Source: Kitasatospora herbaricolor (GTDB lineage: Bacteria; Actinomycetota; Actinomycetes; Streptomycetales; Streptomycetaceae). Taken from it: DNA of 64,000 bases. The translations under genes and the position numbers were made by a program. The first letter of the stretch is position 1; every line of letters starts with the position of its first letter. Below are positions 1 through 8,473 of this stretch, piece after piece. Below the pieces are notes generated by a model. It ran no database searches, was not told where the DNA came from, and worked only from the letters and a program-made list of their open reading frames with translations. The stretch is from assembly GCF_030813695.1 (NCBI RefSeq), contig NZ_JAUSVA010000002.1:6014001-6078000 (forward strand), read 5' to 3'.

Positions 1-3000
1 CCTGATGATCTGCGCCGTTGCCGAAGCTCACGTTGCGGCCGGCCTCGTTGCCGTCCCCGCGGGACCCGAAACTATCGAATCCCGCCTGCTGAGCACCATG
101 GCCGGGACCCGCGGGATTGCCCTGGCCACCGGTCTGCTCGGCCCCGGCGCGCCGGCCCTGCTGGATGCCGCGCCGCAGGTTGGTGAGCCGGCCGCGCACC
201 TCCTCGGGAGCGCGGGAGACCTGCGGACCGGTCAGCGGGGCCTGCTCGGCGGTACCGGAGACCAGGTTGGCCTGCGGGGTCCGCCGGGGGAGGCCGGAGA
301 GCGTGATGCCGTTGGTGGACGGCTCACGGACCTGCTCGGCCCGGCGCCAGCGCTCGTCGTTGGCCGACGGGCGCCACGGCGCGTCGCCCTGGCCGGGCTG
401 CTGACCCTGCTGCTGCTGGGCCTGCTGCTGGGTGGCCTGCTGACCCTGGGGGGCCTGCTGCTGCCGGGGCTGGTGCTGGCCCTGCTGGGGCTGGGCCTGG
501 TAGGGCGACTGGCTCGGTCCGGGCGGGCCGTCGAAGCCGGGCGCGCTGGTACCCGGACGCTGCGGCTGGTACTGCCGGGCCCTGGTCTGCTGGTCGCCGG
601 CGGGGCGCCCGTCCTCGCGGAACCAGCGGGAGTCGGCCTGCTCCTGACCCTGGCCGACGGCGCCGGCGGGCGCGGTCGGCAGGGCCATCGGCTCCGGCCG
701 GAACTGCTGCTGGGCCTGCTGGGGGGCGGCCTGCTCCTGGCGGACGGGCTCCGGACGGGCCGGGTTCGGCACGGCCGGCAGCACCGGCTCGACCAGCCCG
801 AGGCCGAGCGGGTCACGCGGGTCTATCTCGCTGGCCTCGAACCGCGGGCGGGCGAACTGCGCCGTCGTCTCCTCGGGCGCGGGCTCGGCCTGCGCGTGCG
901 GCGCGGGGGCCTGCTGGCCCTGGGCGCCCTGCGGCAGCGGGCGCTGCGGCAGGCCCTGGCCGGGCCGGCGGCCCGCCTCGGGGCCCTGCGGGCCGCCCTG
1001 CTGCGGCAGGCGACGGGCCGGGGGCCCGTCCTGCCGGGCGTCCGGGCGACCGCCGCGGGTGGGCTGGTCGGCCCAGCCGTGCTGCGGCTGCTCGGCCTGG
1101 CGGGGGCCGTTCGGGTCCGGGAGCTCGGCGCCGGGGCGCGGACGCTCCTGGGCCGGGCGCCGGGCGCCGGGCTGCTGGCCCTGGCCCTGCTCGGGCTGCT
1201 GGCCGCGGCGGGGCAGCGGCGCACCGGGACGGCCGCCGGGGCCGCCCTGCTGCGGACCGCCCTGGGGGTTGCCCTGCTGCTGGAGCCCCTGCTGCTGGTT
1301 CCCCTGCTGGGCAGCGCGGCCGGGGCCGCCCTGCTGCTGGGGGCCGGTCGGCGGGTTCTCGCGCAGCGACTGGCCGGCCTGGCGGGTCGGCAGGCCGCCG
1401 GGGGCACCGCCGGGACGGCCGCCGGGGCCGCCCTGGCCGAGCTGCGGACGGCTGCCGGGGGCGCCGCCCGGGGGCGCCGCCGGCCGGCCCCTGCGGGAGC
1501 GCGGCGGCCGGGCCCTGGCCGGGCATCTGGCGCTGGCGGGGGGTCGGTCCGACGCCGCGCGGCTGCTTGCTGGGGCCGCCGGGGCGGCCGGCGCCGCGGC
1601 GGTCGGCGGAGTTGGTGACGTCCACCGGGAGCATGACGAGCGCGGTGGTGCCGCCCGAGTCGCTGGGACGGAGCTGGATCCGGATGCCGTGTCGCAGGGA
1701 CAGGCGGCCGACCACGAACAGACCCATCCGGCGGGAGACGGAGACGTCCACCACCGGGGGGTTGGCGAGGCGCTCGTTGATGTCCGCGAGGTCGTCGGGG
1801 CTGAGGCCGATGCCGGTGTCGTGGATCTCGATCAGCACCCGGCCGTCGGGCAGGGCGTGACCGGTGACCCGGACCCGGGTCTGCGGGCTGGAGAACGAGG
1901 TGGCGTTCTCCAGCAGCTCGGCGAGCAGGTGGACGAGGTCGTTGACGACCCGGCCGGCGACCTCGGCCGACGGCACGGAGGCGAGTTCGATGCGCTCGTA
2001 CTGCTCGACCTCGGAGGCGGCGGCGCGGAGCACGTCGACCAGCGGGACGGGCCTGGTCCAGCGGCGGCCCGGGTCCTCGCCCGCGAGGACGAGGAGGTTT
2101 TCGCCGTTGCGGCGCATACGGGTCGCGAGGTGGTCCAGCTTGAAGAGGCTGGCGAGCTGGTCCGGGTCCGCCTCGCGGCTCTCCAGCTCGGAGATGAGCG
2201 ACAGCTGGCGCTGGATGAGGCCCTGGCTGCGGCGCGAGAGGTTGGTGAACATCGCGTTGATGTTGCCTCGCAGGAGGGCCTGCTCGGCCGCGAGGCGGAC
2301 GGCCTCGCTGTGCACCATGTCGAACGCGTGGGCCACGTGCCCGATCTCGTCCGTGGAGTCGACGCCGACGGGTTCGACGGTGACGTCGACGTCGTGCGGG
2401 TCGCTCTCGGAGAGGGTCTTGACCAGCTCGGGCAGGCGCCGCTCGGCGACGTCCTCGGCCGCGGTCTGCAGCCGGGTCAGCGAGCGCACCATGGCGCGGG
2501 CGATGAGCGCGGCGCCGGCGATGGCGACGAGCAGCACGAGGGCGACCAGGGCACCGGTGATCAGGGCCTCGGTGTCGGCGGTGGACTGCAGGGCCTGGGC
2601 CTTGCCGTCCAGCTCCTCGATCAGCCGGCTCTCGATCCGGCGCTCCTGCGTGATCTTCGCGCTGGACTGGTCGTACCAGTCCTTGTAGCTGCGGCTCTCG
2701 GTCTGCTTGATGCCGCTCTGCTGGAGGATCGAGCGCGAGTACCGGTCCGCGTCGGCGATCAGCGAGTTGTAGCTGAGCTGCTCGCGCAGGCTGTCCAGCT
2801 CGTGGCTGGTGTAGATGCTGTTGAAGTTGCCGATGGCGTTGTCGTACGCGCCGCGCAGCCGGATGCCGAAGGACTCGTCGCTCAGACTGAGGTCGGGGCC
2901 CTTCTTGTTGGCGAGCGCGGCGCTGATCAGCGCCCGCTGCTGCGAGGTGACGTCCTTGGCCAGCGAGAACTGCTGCAGGGCACGGGTGGCGCGGACCAGG

Positions 3001-3734
3001 TCGCTGTTGTTGGACGCGAGCGCGATGTCCTGGGTGATGGACAGCAGGTCCTTGATGATCACGTCGTAGGACGTGATGGTCGCCTGGATGTTCTGGTCGT
3101 TCAGGTAGGCGTCGCGACGTGCGTCGGAGACCGAGTTGAGGTCCTTGCGGACCTGCAGCAGCAGGGCCTTTCCACCGGACAGTTCGAGGTTCTCGAACTT
3201 GTCGGCGGAGGCGGTGAAGGTGCGGCTGAGGTCGTCGGTGTTCTTCTGCGAGGCCTCGACCTCGTCGTCCGCCTCCTGGCCGCCGCGGGTCCGCGGGCCG
3301 GCGCTGATGTCGCGCTCGGTCTGCAGGGCGTCGGCGAGGTTGGTCGCCTTCTTGGCCAGGTCGCTCAGGTTGGCCATCTGCGCGAGTTGCTGCGAAGCCT
3401 CCATCGAGGTCTGGATGCGCAGGCCACCGAGGACCAGCGCGACCATGACGGGGAGCGCGAGCAGGGCGATCAGGCGGGTCCGGATGCGCCAGTTGCGCAT
3501 GGCGAGCCGGCTCAGACCGGTGGCCCGGCGCCTGGTCAGGGTGCTGCGGAGCTTCGCCCGCTTGGACTTCTGGTCGTCGTTCTCGATGGTGTCTGCGTTG
3601 CCCGGTTCGGCCTGGTTCCCGGCTGCCCGGTCACCCGGGCCGCCCTTGGGCACTGCCTGGTGGGGGGCTGCTGCGGGCTCTCGCGACTCGGGGTCGCCCG
3701 CGGCGCCGCTACCCCTCTTGAAACGTCCCTGCAC
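1..3734 (-). CDS. cvnA1: Conservon-type sensor histidine kinase (CvnA class), left end cut off and apparently frameshifted
   Basis: Membrane sensor kinase of the nitrate/nitrite-sensing family that heads conservon operons. From a GTG at 3734 (AGAGG about 11 nt upstream) the protein has a basic N-terminus, a membrane segment near residues 80-100, an extracytoplasmic helical sensor region, a second membrane segment near 390-415, a HAMP-like linker and a HATPase domain with an N-box (LAELLENATSF, ~605) and DTGIGL (~638). The frame then runs into Arg/Pro-rich nonsense and stops at 813. Moving one base at the C5 run (plus-strand G5, 1470-1474) restores a Gln-rich tail that stays open to position 1 and contains the conserved motif QVSRAPEEVRGRLTNLRRGI (about 167-228). 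So either the gene carries a one-base insertion or the sequence has an error there. The roadblock, DUF742 and GTPase partner genes would lie off the left edge. The cvnA1 name rests on synteny. Confidence 0.8.
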
Positions 3735-4340
3735 TGGCGTCGCAACCTCTGGACCGGGCGTCCCGCCGCGTTGCCGCGGCCGGGACGGTGTCGAGTTTCC
3801 ATCCGCACCCCGGCCGGTCCGGGAGAGCGGGTCTACCGGGGTGGACGGGTCCTTTCCCACGGTCCGTGGCATTCCAGCACAGCGGGGAGAGTCCAACAAG
3901 GGGCGCTGTGGAGCATCTCCGGGTACTACCCAGTGCGCGCGCCATTTCACAGACTGTGCGGTAACTGGACCGGAATACCGCCTTTTTCGGACACTCGCCC
4001 GATACATGTCAACCTGACCACTGATCAAAAAGAGTCGCAAGGCTTCCGCTTCGCTCCGAAATGGGCGGAATGTCGGAATATCCTGTTGCGGCGATTTGCC
4101 CGCTATGGCGGAATAAATCTTCAATTTGTGAGCAAAATCACAGCCCAATGTGTAGCTTTGGTCACGGCGGCTGTGGAAAGAGATCCTTAATCTGGCTCAG
4201 TCGGACGCGGGGCCGGTCGGCCTGGCCGAAATCCCGCCCGGCACCGCCTGCCCCGAAGAGTGCTGCCCCGAACAGTGCTCGTCCGAAACGTGCGGCCGCC
4301 GCCTCCTGGCCGGCCCCTCCCGAACCCAAGGTGTGACGCG
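3735..4340. other. Divergent intergenic region, relatively AT-rich, with a CRP-like dyad
   Basis: This 606-nt spacer separates the leftward kinase from the rightward small gene. Its part from about 4010 to 4195 is visibly richer in A and T than the rest of the window and probably carries the promoters. I found no convincing gene in it; longer upstream extensions of the kinase frame (to 4148) are low-complexity Arg/Pro/Ser and lack a ribosome site. Confidence 0.6.
4127..4142. promoter_or_regulatory. CRP-like palindromic operator
   Basis: TGTGA, six bases (GCAAAA), then TCACA: an exact match to the classical cAMP receptor protein core dyad. It lies in the AT-rich part of the spacer, about 390 bp upstream of the kinase start and 200 bp upstream of the small gene. 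Streptomyces has a Crp homologue with a related GTG...CAC motif. Function here is inferred. Confidence 0.5.
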
Positions 4341-4565
4341 ATGTCCCAGCCGGCCAACAACGCCAACCAGTCCCCGCTCGTCAGCCGTTCGACGGCGAAC
4401 CCGCGCCGGACGACGCTGGCCTCGGTCGCGGACTTCGCCCAGCTGCCCGGCGCCCGCCGGCCCGAGGACGTCGTCACGTACTCCACCGACCTCCCGACCA
4501 GCACCGCCAACCCGCGCCGCACGATCCTCCAGGTCGCCCCGGCCGTCGCCGTGCCCCAGGCCTGA
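4341..4565 (+). CDS. Small protein with a duplicated STANPRRT motif, unknown function
   Basis: A 74-residue protein that I do not assign to a family. The ATG at 4341 follows an AAGG element about 12 nt upstream. The octapeptide STANPRRT occurs twice, each time followed by an x-Leu pair and a Val/Ala stretch (around residues 15-26 and 52-64), so the protein looks like two degenerate copies of one module with a Tyr/Asp/Pro-rich linker. There are no Cys residues, no membrane segment and no obvious signal peptide. It is divergent from the conservon kinase and ends before a strong terminator hairpin, so it is probably a single-gene transcript. A peptide-precursor or signalling role is possible but unsupported. 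Confidence 0.6.
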   Translation: MSQPANNANQSPLVSRSTANPRRTTLASVADFAQLPGARRPEDVVTYSTDLPTSTANPRRTILQVAPAVAVPQA

Positions 4566-4874
4566 GCTTCGCCCCGGCCCCGGCGTCCGGCCCGCGCGCC
4601 GGGCCCCGGTCGCCCCTTTCCCGGAGGGCGCCGCGTCCCGCTCCACCGCGGCCGCGGCGCCCTCCGGCGCGTGCGGCCCCCTTCCGTGCGGGTCCGGCGC
4701 CGGTCCGGACGGGCCCGGGCGGCGGCGCCCCGGCGGGAGCTAAGGGGCAAAGCGGGCAGCCGAGGGCTCACGCGATAGCCTGGGAGGCGATTGAGCGGGG
4801 CCGCGTCAGGCCGAGCGGCCCGCCAGCGCCCGGGCGCGCCCCGGGTGTCCGACGAAGCGAGGGGTAGCCCAGCC
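4566..4874. other. Intergenic region with terminator and probable promoter
   Basis: Beyond the hairpin at 4621-4667, this 309-nt spacer holds a -10-like TAGCCT at 4776-4781, about 94 nt ahead of the downstream hydrolase. I see no coding potential. Confidence 0.5.
4621..4667 (+). terminator. Hairpin terminator after the small gene
   Basis: A perfect 15-bp G+C stem (4621-4635 with 4653-4667) and a 17-nt loop, without a T-run, as is common in Streptomyces. Confidence 0.6.
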
Positions 4875-5690
4875 GTGCGCATTGCCAGGTTTTCCGTCCG
4901 AGAAGGCCGTGCCGTGGAGGGTGGACCCGCTGCCGGCAGCGTCTCCTTCGGTGTGGTCGAGGGTGATGCCTCCCAGCCGGACTCCCTGGTCCTGCACGCC
5001 ATGGCCGGCCACCCCTTCGGCCAGCCGCAGCTGACCGGCGAGAGCTACCGGATGCAGGACGTGCGTCTGCTCACCCCGATGCTCCCCAACAAGATCGTCG
5101 CGGTCGGCCGCAACTACGCGGCGCACGCCGCCGAGCTGGGCAACGCCGTCCCCGACGTCCCGCTGACGTTCTTCAAGCCCTCCACCGCGGTGATCGGCCC
5201 GACCGAGTCCATCGCGTACCCGCCGTTCTCCTCGGACGTCCAGCACGAGGCCGAACTCGCGGTGGTCATCGGGCGGATGTGCCGCGAGGTGCCGCTGGAG
5301 CGGGTCCCCGAGGTGATCTTCGGCTACACCTGCGCCAACGACGTGACCGCCCGCGACGTGCAGCAGCGCGAGGGCCAGTGGGCCCGCGCCAAGGGCTTCG
5401 ACACCTCCTGCCCGCTCGGGCCGTGGATCGAGACCGAGCTGGACCCGGCGGACCTCGCGATCACCTGCACCGTCAACGGCGACCTGCGGCAGACCGGCCG
5501 GACCTCACTGATGGTCCGCTCGATCGCCGAACTGGTCGTCCACATCTCCGAGGCGATGACCCTGCTCCCGGGCGACGTCATCCTCACCGGCACCCCCGCG
5601 GGGGTCGGCCCCATCAACGTCGGCGACGAGGTCGCCGTCTCCATCGAAGGCATCGGCACTCTCACCAATAAGGTGATCAAGCGTGGCTAA
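4875..5690 (+). CDS. Fumarylacetoacetate hydrolase (FAH) family protein
   Basis: A 271-residue cytosolic enzyme of the FAH / 2-hydroxyhepta-2,4-diene-1,7-dioate isomerase family, which cleaves or decarboxylates C-C bonds in acyl-pyruvate-type substrates using a divalent metal. Seen in the sequence: the KIVAVGRNYAAHAAE start of the catalytic domain (~75-90), the metal-ligand region with HEAELAVVIG and the C-terminal PGDVILTGTPAGVGPI. The GTG at 4875 is preceded by GAGGGG at about 10 nt; an upstream ATG at 4791 would add a non-conserved tail. Residues ~8-25 look like a small insertion compared with relatives I remember. The stop overlaps the gltX start by 8 nt, so the two genes are translationally coupled. 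The physiological substrate is not evident. Confidence 0.88.
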   Translation: MRIARFSVREGRAVEGGPAAGSVSFGVVEGDASQPDSLVLHAMAGHPFGQPQLTGESYRMQDVRLLTPMLPNKIVAVGRNYAAHAAELGNAVPDVPLTFFKPSTAVIGPTESIAYPPFSSDVQHEAELAVVIGRMCREVPLERVPEVIFGYTCANDVTARDVQQREGQWARAKGFDTSCPLGPWIETELDPADLAITCTVNGDLRQTGRTSLMVRSIAELVVHISEAMTLLPGDVILTGTPAGVGPINVGDEVAVSIEGIGTLTNKVIKRG

Positions 5691-7194
5691 CGCATCCGCA
5701 GACCTGGACCCGACGGTCCGGGTCCGCTTCTGTCCGTCCCCGACCGGCAACCCGCACGTCGGCCTGGTCCGCACCGCCCTCTTCAACTGGGCCTTCGCCC
5801 GCCACCACGGCGGCACGCTGGTCTTCCGGATCGAGGACACCGACGCGGCCCGCGACTCCGAGGACTCCTACAACCAGCTGCTCGACGCCATGCGCTGGCT
5901 CGGGTTCGACTGGGACGAGGGCCCGGAGGTCGGCGGCCCGCACGAGCCGTACCGGCAGTCCCAGCGGATGGACATCTACGCGGACGTCGCCCGCCGCCTG
6001 CGCGAGGCCGGCCACGCGTACGAGTGCTACTGCAACACCGAGGAGCTGGACGCCCGCCGCGAGGCCGCCCGCGCCGCCGGCAAGCCCTCCGGCTACGACG
6101 GCCACTGCCGGAACCTGACGGACGACCAGGTGGCGGTCTACAAGCTGGAGGGCCGGCAGCCGATCCTGCGCTTCCGGATGCCCGACGGCACCATCACCTT
6201 CGACGACCTGGTCCGCGGCACGCTCAGCTTCGAGCCCGAGAACGTCCCGGACTACGGCATCGTCCGTGCCAACGGCGCGCCGCTCTACACCCTGGTCAAC
6301 CCGGTGGACGACGCCCTGATGGGCATCACCCACGTGCTCCGCGGCGAGGACCTGCTGTCCTCCACCCCGCGCCAGATCGCGCTGTACGCGGCGCTCGCCG
6401 AGATCGGTGTCGGCAGCGGCGCCACCCCGCGCTTCGGCCACCTGCCGTACGTGATGGGCGAGGGCAACAAGAAGCTCTCCAAGCGCGACCCGCAGGCCTC
6501 GCTCAACCTCTACCGCGAGCGCGGCTTCCTGCCCGAGGGTCTGCTCAACTACCTGGCCCTGCTGGGCTGGTCGCTCTCCGCCGAGGACGACCACTTCTCG
6601 ACGGACGAGCTGGTGGCCGCCTTCGACATCGCGAAGGTGAACGCCAACCCGGCCCGCTTCGACCTGAAGAAGTGCGAGGCGATCAACGCCCGGCACCTGC
6701 GCGAGCTGGCCCCGGACGAGTTCGTCCGCCGGCTGGTCCCGTACCTGCAGGCGCCCGGCCTGCTGCCGGCCGAGCCGAGCGCCGAGCAGCTCGACCTGCT
6801 GGCGAAGGTGGCTCCGCTCACCCAGGAGCGGATGGTCGTCCTCAGCGAGATCGTCAACATGGCGGGCTTCCTCTTCGTCGCCCCGGCCGACTTCGCGCTG
6901 GATCCGGAGGACGCCGCCAAGGTCCTGACCCAGGACGCCCGCCCGGTGCTGGAGGCCAGCATCAAGGCGCTGGAGGCGCTCGGGGACTTCACCCCCGAGC
7001 CGATCCAGGCGGCCCTGCGCGAGGCCCTGGTGGACGGGCTGGGCATCAAGCCCAAGTTCGCCTTCACGCCGCTGCGGGTGGCCGTCACCGGCCGCCGGGT
7101 CTCGCCGCCGCTCTTCGAGTCGATGGAGTTGCTCGGCCGTGCCGAGACGCTGCGCCGGCTGGCGGCGGCCCTGGACGCCGTCCCGGCCGCCTGA
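5683..7194 (+). CDS. gltX: Glutamate--tRNA ligase
   Basis: A class Ic aminoacyl-tRNA synthetase of 503 residues that charges tRNA-Glu in the cytosol. In an organism lacking glutaminyl-tRNA synthetase it would also mischarge tRNA-Gln for GatCAB amidation. The HIGH-type motif is PSPTGNPHVG (residues 18-27) and the KMSKS-type motif is KLSKR (264-268); the anticodon-binding helical domain follows. The start is GTG at 5683, inside the end of the FAH gene. The gene stands directly ahead of the Glu/Gln tRNA cluster and ends before a 46-bp palindrome. Confidence 0.97.
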   Translation: MANASADLDPTVRVRFCPSPTGNPHVGLVRTALFNWAFARHHGGTLVFRIEDTDAARDSEDSYNQLLDAMRWLGFDWDEGPEVGGPHEPYRQSQRMDIYADVARRLREAGHAYECYCNTEELDARREAARAAGKPSGYDGHCRNLTDDQVAVYKLEGRQPILRFRMPDGTITFDDLVRGTLSFEPENVPDYGIVRANGAPLYTLVNPVDDALMGITHVLRGEDLLSSTPRQIALYAALAEIGVGSGATPRFGHLPYVMGEGNKKLSKRDPQASLNLYRERGFLPEGLLNYLALLGWSLSAEDDHFSTDELVAAFDIAKVNANPARFDLKKCEAINARHLRELAPDEFVRRLVPYLQAPGLLPAEPSAEQLDLLAKVAPLTQERMVVLSEIVNMAGFLFVAPADFALDPEDAAKVLTQDARPVLEASIKALEALGDFTPEPIQAALREALVDGLGIKPKFAFTPLRVAVTGRRVSPPLFESMELLGRAETLRRLAAALDAVPAA

Positions 7195-7212
7195 GCACCT
7201 CTCGGTCCGCCT

Positions 7213-7258
7213 CCCGTGGGCGGGTGCCCGGCCGGCCGGCCGGGCACCCGCCCACGGG
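7213..7258. terminator. 46-bp perfect loop-less palindrome after gltX
   Basis: Every base from 7213 to 7258 is part of one perfect inverted repeat (23+23) with no unpaired centre. It starts 18 nt after the gltX stop and lies before the tRNA promoter, so it probably ends gltX transcription. It has no T-run. Confidence 0.65.
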
Positions 7259-7310
7259 GCGTTCCCGCAGCTGGCGGGGGTCGGCGGGTACCCCCTCGCG
7301 GTTATCGATT

Positions 7311-7339
7311 TTGGAGCCGCGCCCGGCATCGGGTAATGT
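7311..7339 (+). promoter_or_regulatory. Probable promoter of the tRNA cluster
   Basis: A -35-like TTGGAG (7311-7316) and a -10-like TAATGT (7334-7339), separated by 17 nt, lie about 105 nt ahead of the first tRNA gene, consistent with a housekeeping-sigma promoter. Confidence 0.5.
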
Positions 7340-7443
7340 TCTTTCTGCGCCGCCCGGGAGGGAACGGCGAGGGACCAGAAACCTCGTCAGCACCGAACCT
7401 CAGGCGCAACACCGAGCAAGGCCCCGCAGGGGTTGAACTCAGG

Positions 7444-7515
7444 TGGGGTATGGTGTAATTGGCAGCACGAGTGATTCTGGTTCATTTAGTCTAGGTTCGA
7501 GTCCTGGTACCCCAG
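7444..7515 (+). tRNA. tRNA-Gln (anticodon CTG), copy 1
   Basis: A 72-nt cloverleaf: acceptor TGGGGTA with TACCCCA, D-stem GTG/CAC, anticodon stem AGTGA/TCATT with loop TTCTGGT, and T-arm CTAGG-TTCGAGT-CCTGG. The discriminator is G. The 3' CCA is not encoded (CGC follows). Sequence identical to the last gene of the cluster. Confidence 0.95.
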
Positions 7516-7542
7516 CGCAGTACGAGCACCACAGCAGTACAA

Positions 7543-7615
7543 GCCCCCGTTGTGTAGCGGCCTAGCACGCTGCCCTCTCACGGCAGTAGCGCCGGTTCGA
7601 ATCCGGTCGGGGGTA
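7543..7615 (+). tRNA. tRNA-Glu (anticodon CTC), copy 1
   Basis: A 73-nt cloverleaf with acceptor GCCCCCG/CGGGGGT (G1-U72 wobble), anticodon stem CTGCC/GGCAG around loop CTCTCAC, T-loop TTCGAAT and discriminator A. CTG follows where CCA would stand, so this copy needs CCA addition. Confidence 0.95.
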
Positions 7616-7676
7616 CTGGTCCCGCAAGGGGTCGAGCAGGAACCAGAGCAGTACCCAGTAGTATCGAGCAGTACAA

Positions 7677-7749
7677 GCCCCCGTTGTGTAGCGGCCTAGC
7701 ACGCTGCCCTCTCACGGCAGTAGCGCCGGTTCGAATCCGGTCGGGGGTA
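7677..7749 (+). tRNA. tRNA-Glu (anticodon CTC), copy 2
   Basis: Identical in its 73 nt to copy 1, but followed directly by an encoded CCA (7750-7752). The preceding AGCAGTACAA is shared with copy 1. Confidence 0.95.
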
Positions 7750-7822
7750 CCAGATCCTTACCACTGTCACCATCCGGATGATGAGAAACCCCGGAGGCGG
7801 CGAAGTCGGGATCACTAAGTTT

Positions 7823-7895
7823 GCCCCCGTTGTGTAGCGGCCTAGCACGCTGCCCTCTCACGGCAGTAGCGCCGGTTCGAATCCGGTCGGGGGTA
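7823..7895 (+). tRNA. tRNA-Glu (anticodon CTC), copy 3
   Basis: Third identical 73-nt copy, also with an encoded CCA (7896-7898). Its upstream spacer differs from those of the first two copies. Confidence 0.95.
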
Positions 7896-7942
7896 CCAGA
7901 GCAGGAAGGCCGATGGGCTCGCCCATCGGCTGAATGCTTTGT

Positions 7943-8014
7943 TGGGGTATGGTGTAATTGGCAGCACGAGTGATTCTGGTTCATTTAGTCTAGGTTCGAG
8001 TCCTGGTACCCCAG
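7943..8014 (+). tRNA. tRNA-Gln (anticodon CTG), copy 2
   Basis: Same 72 nt as the first gene of the cluster, here with an encoded CCA (8015-8017). It closes the Gln-Glu-Glu-Glu-Gln array just ahead of the terminator. Confidence 0.95.
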
Positions 8015-8034
8015 CCAGTTGTTCAGCAGGTCGC

Positions 8035-8059
8035 AGGCCCCGGTCACCGGGGCCTTTTT
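8035..8059 (+). terminator. Intrinsic terminator of the tRNA cluster
   Basis: A 9-bp G+C stem (8035-8043 with 8047-8055) with loop TCA; the closing T belongs to a five-T run. This is a textbook rho-independent terminator. Confidence 0.9.
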
Positions 8060-8473
8060 CGTATGTCCGGCAATTCCCGCGGCGGGGTATTCCGGCGGTT
8101 GTTCGGCGCCGGCCCGCGCAGGCCCCGGCGGCCGCCCGTCCGCCGTCCGGCGGCACCGCTCCCGACCTGGCCGGACGGACCCTGCGGGCTTCCGCCGGGA
8201 GCCCGGCGCGGGGCGCCGCCGACATCGGTGGGCGGGGGCCCGTCCGGTCCTCGAACCGGTCCGCGCCCGACCGGCCGGGCCCGAACAGGTCGGGGAACCC
8301 GGCCCGCGCGGCGGACGGGCGGTGCCGAGAACCCGGAAATCCCCTGGCGCGGAAACCGCCGGGACGGAATCGGGGCCGGTACAGGAAACGGGTCCGCCCC
8401 CGGGAATTCCCGGGGGCGGACCCGTTTCCTGTCGTGGCCGGCCGCGGTCGCCCCGCCCCGCCGCGGCGCGTGC
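8060..8473. other. Intergenic region without a recognisable gene
   Basis: A 414-nt, very G+C-rich spacer between the tRNA terminator and the end of ndgR. Open frames here are low-complexity Arg/Pro/Gly and end as antisense shadows of ndgR. The only clear element is the palindrome at 8381-8432. Confidence 0.6.
8381..8432. terminator. 52-bp perfect loop-less palindrome beyond ndgR
   Basis: All 52 bases form one perfect inverted repeat centred on GAATTC. It lies about 40 nt past the ndgR stop and probably terminates that leftward transcript, and any rightward read-through from the tRNA side. Confidence 0.65.

Noticed and set aside
813..1470. Arg/Pro-rich C-terminus of the kinase as a real tail
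   Set aside because: The alternative frame carries the conserved C-terminal motif and Gln-rich linker, so this is out-of-frame reading.
5..1618. 537-codon Leu-rich plus-strand frame
   Set aside because: Its Leu (CTG) runs are the reverse complement of the Gln (CAG) codons of the kinase tail.
4791..4874. Upstream ATG for the FAH-family gene
   Set aside because: It adds 28 low-complexity residues, whereas the GTG at 4875 has GAGGGG upstream and begins where homologues begin.
7213..7258. Palindrome as a mobile-element end or attachment site
   Set aside because: No flanking direct repeats, no integrase or transposase nearby; position behind a stop codon suits a terminator.
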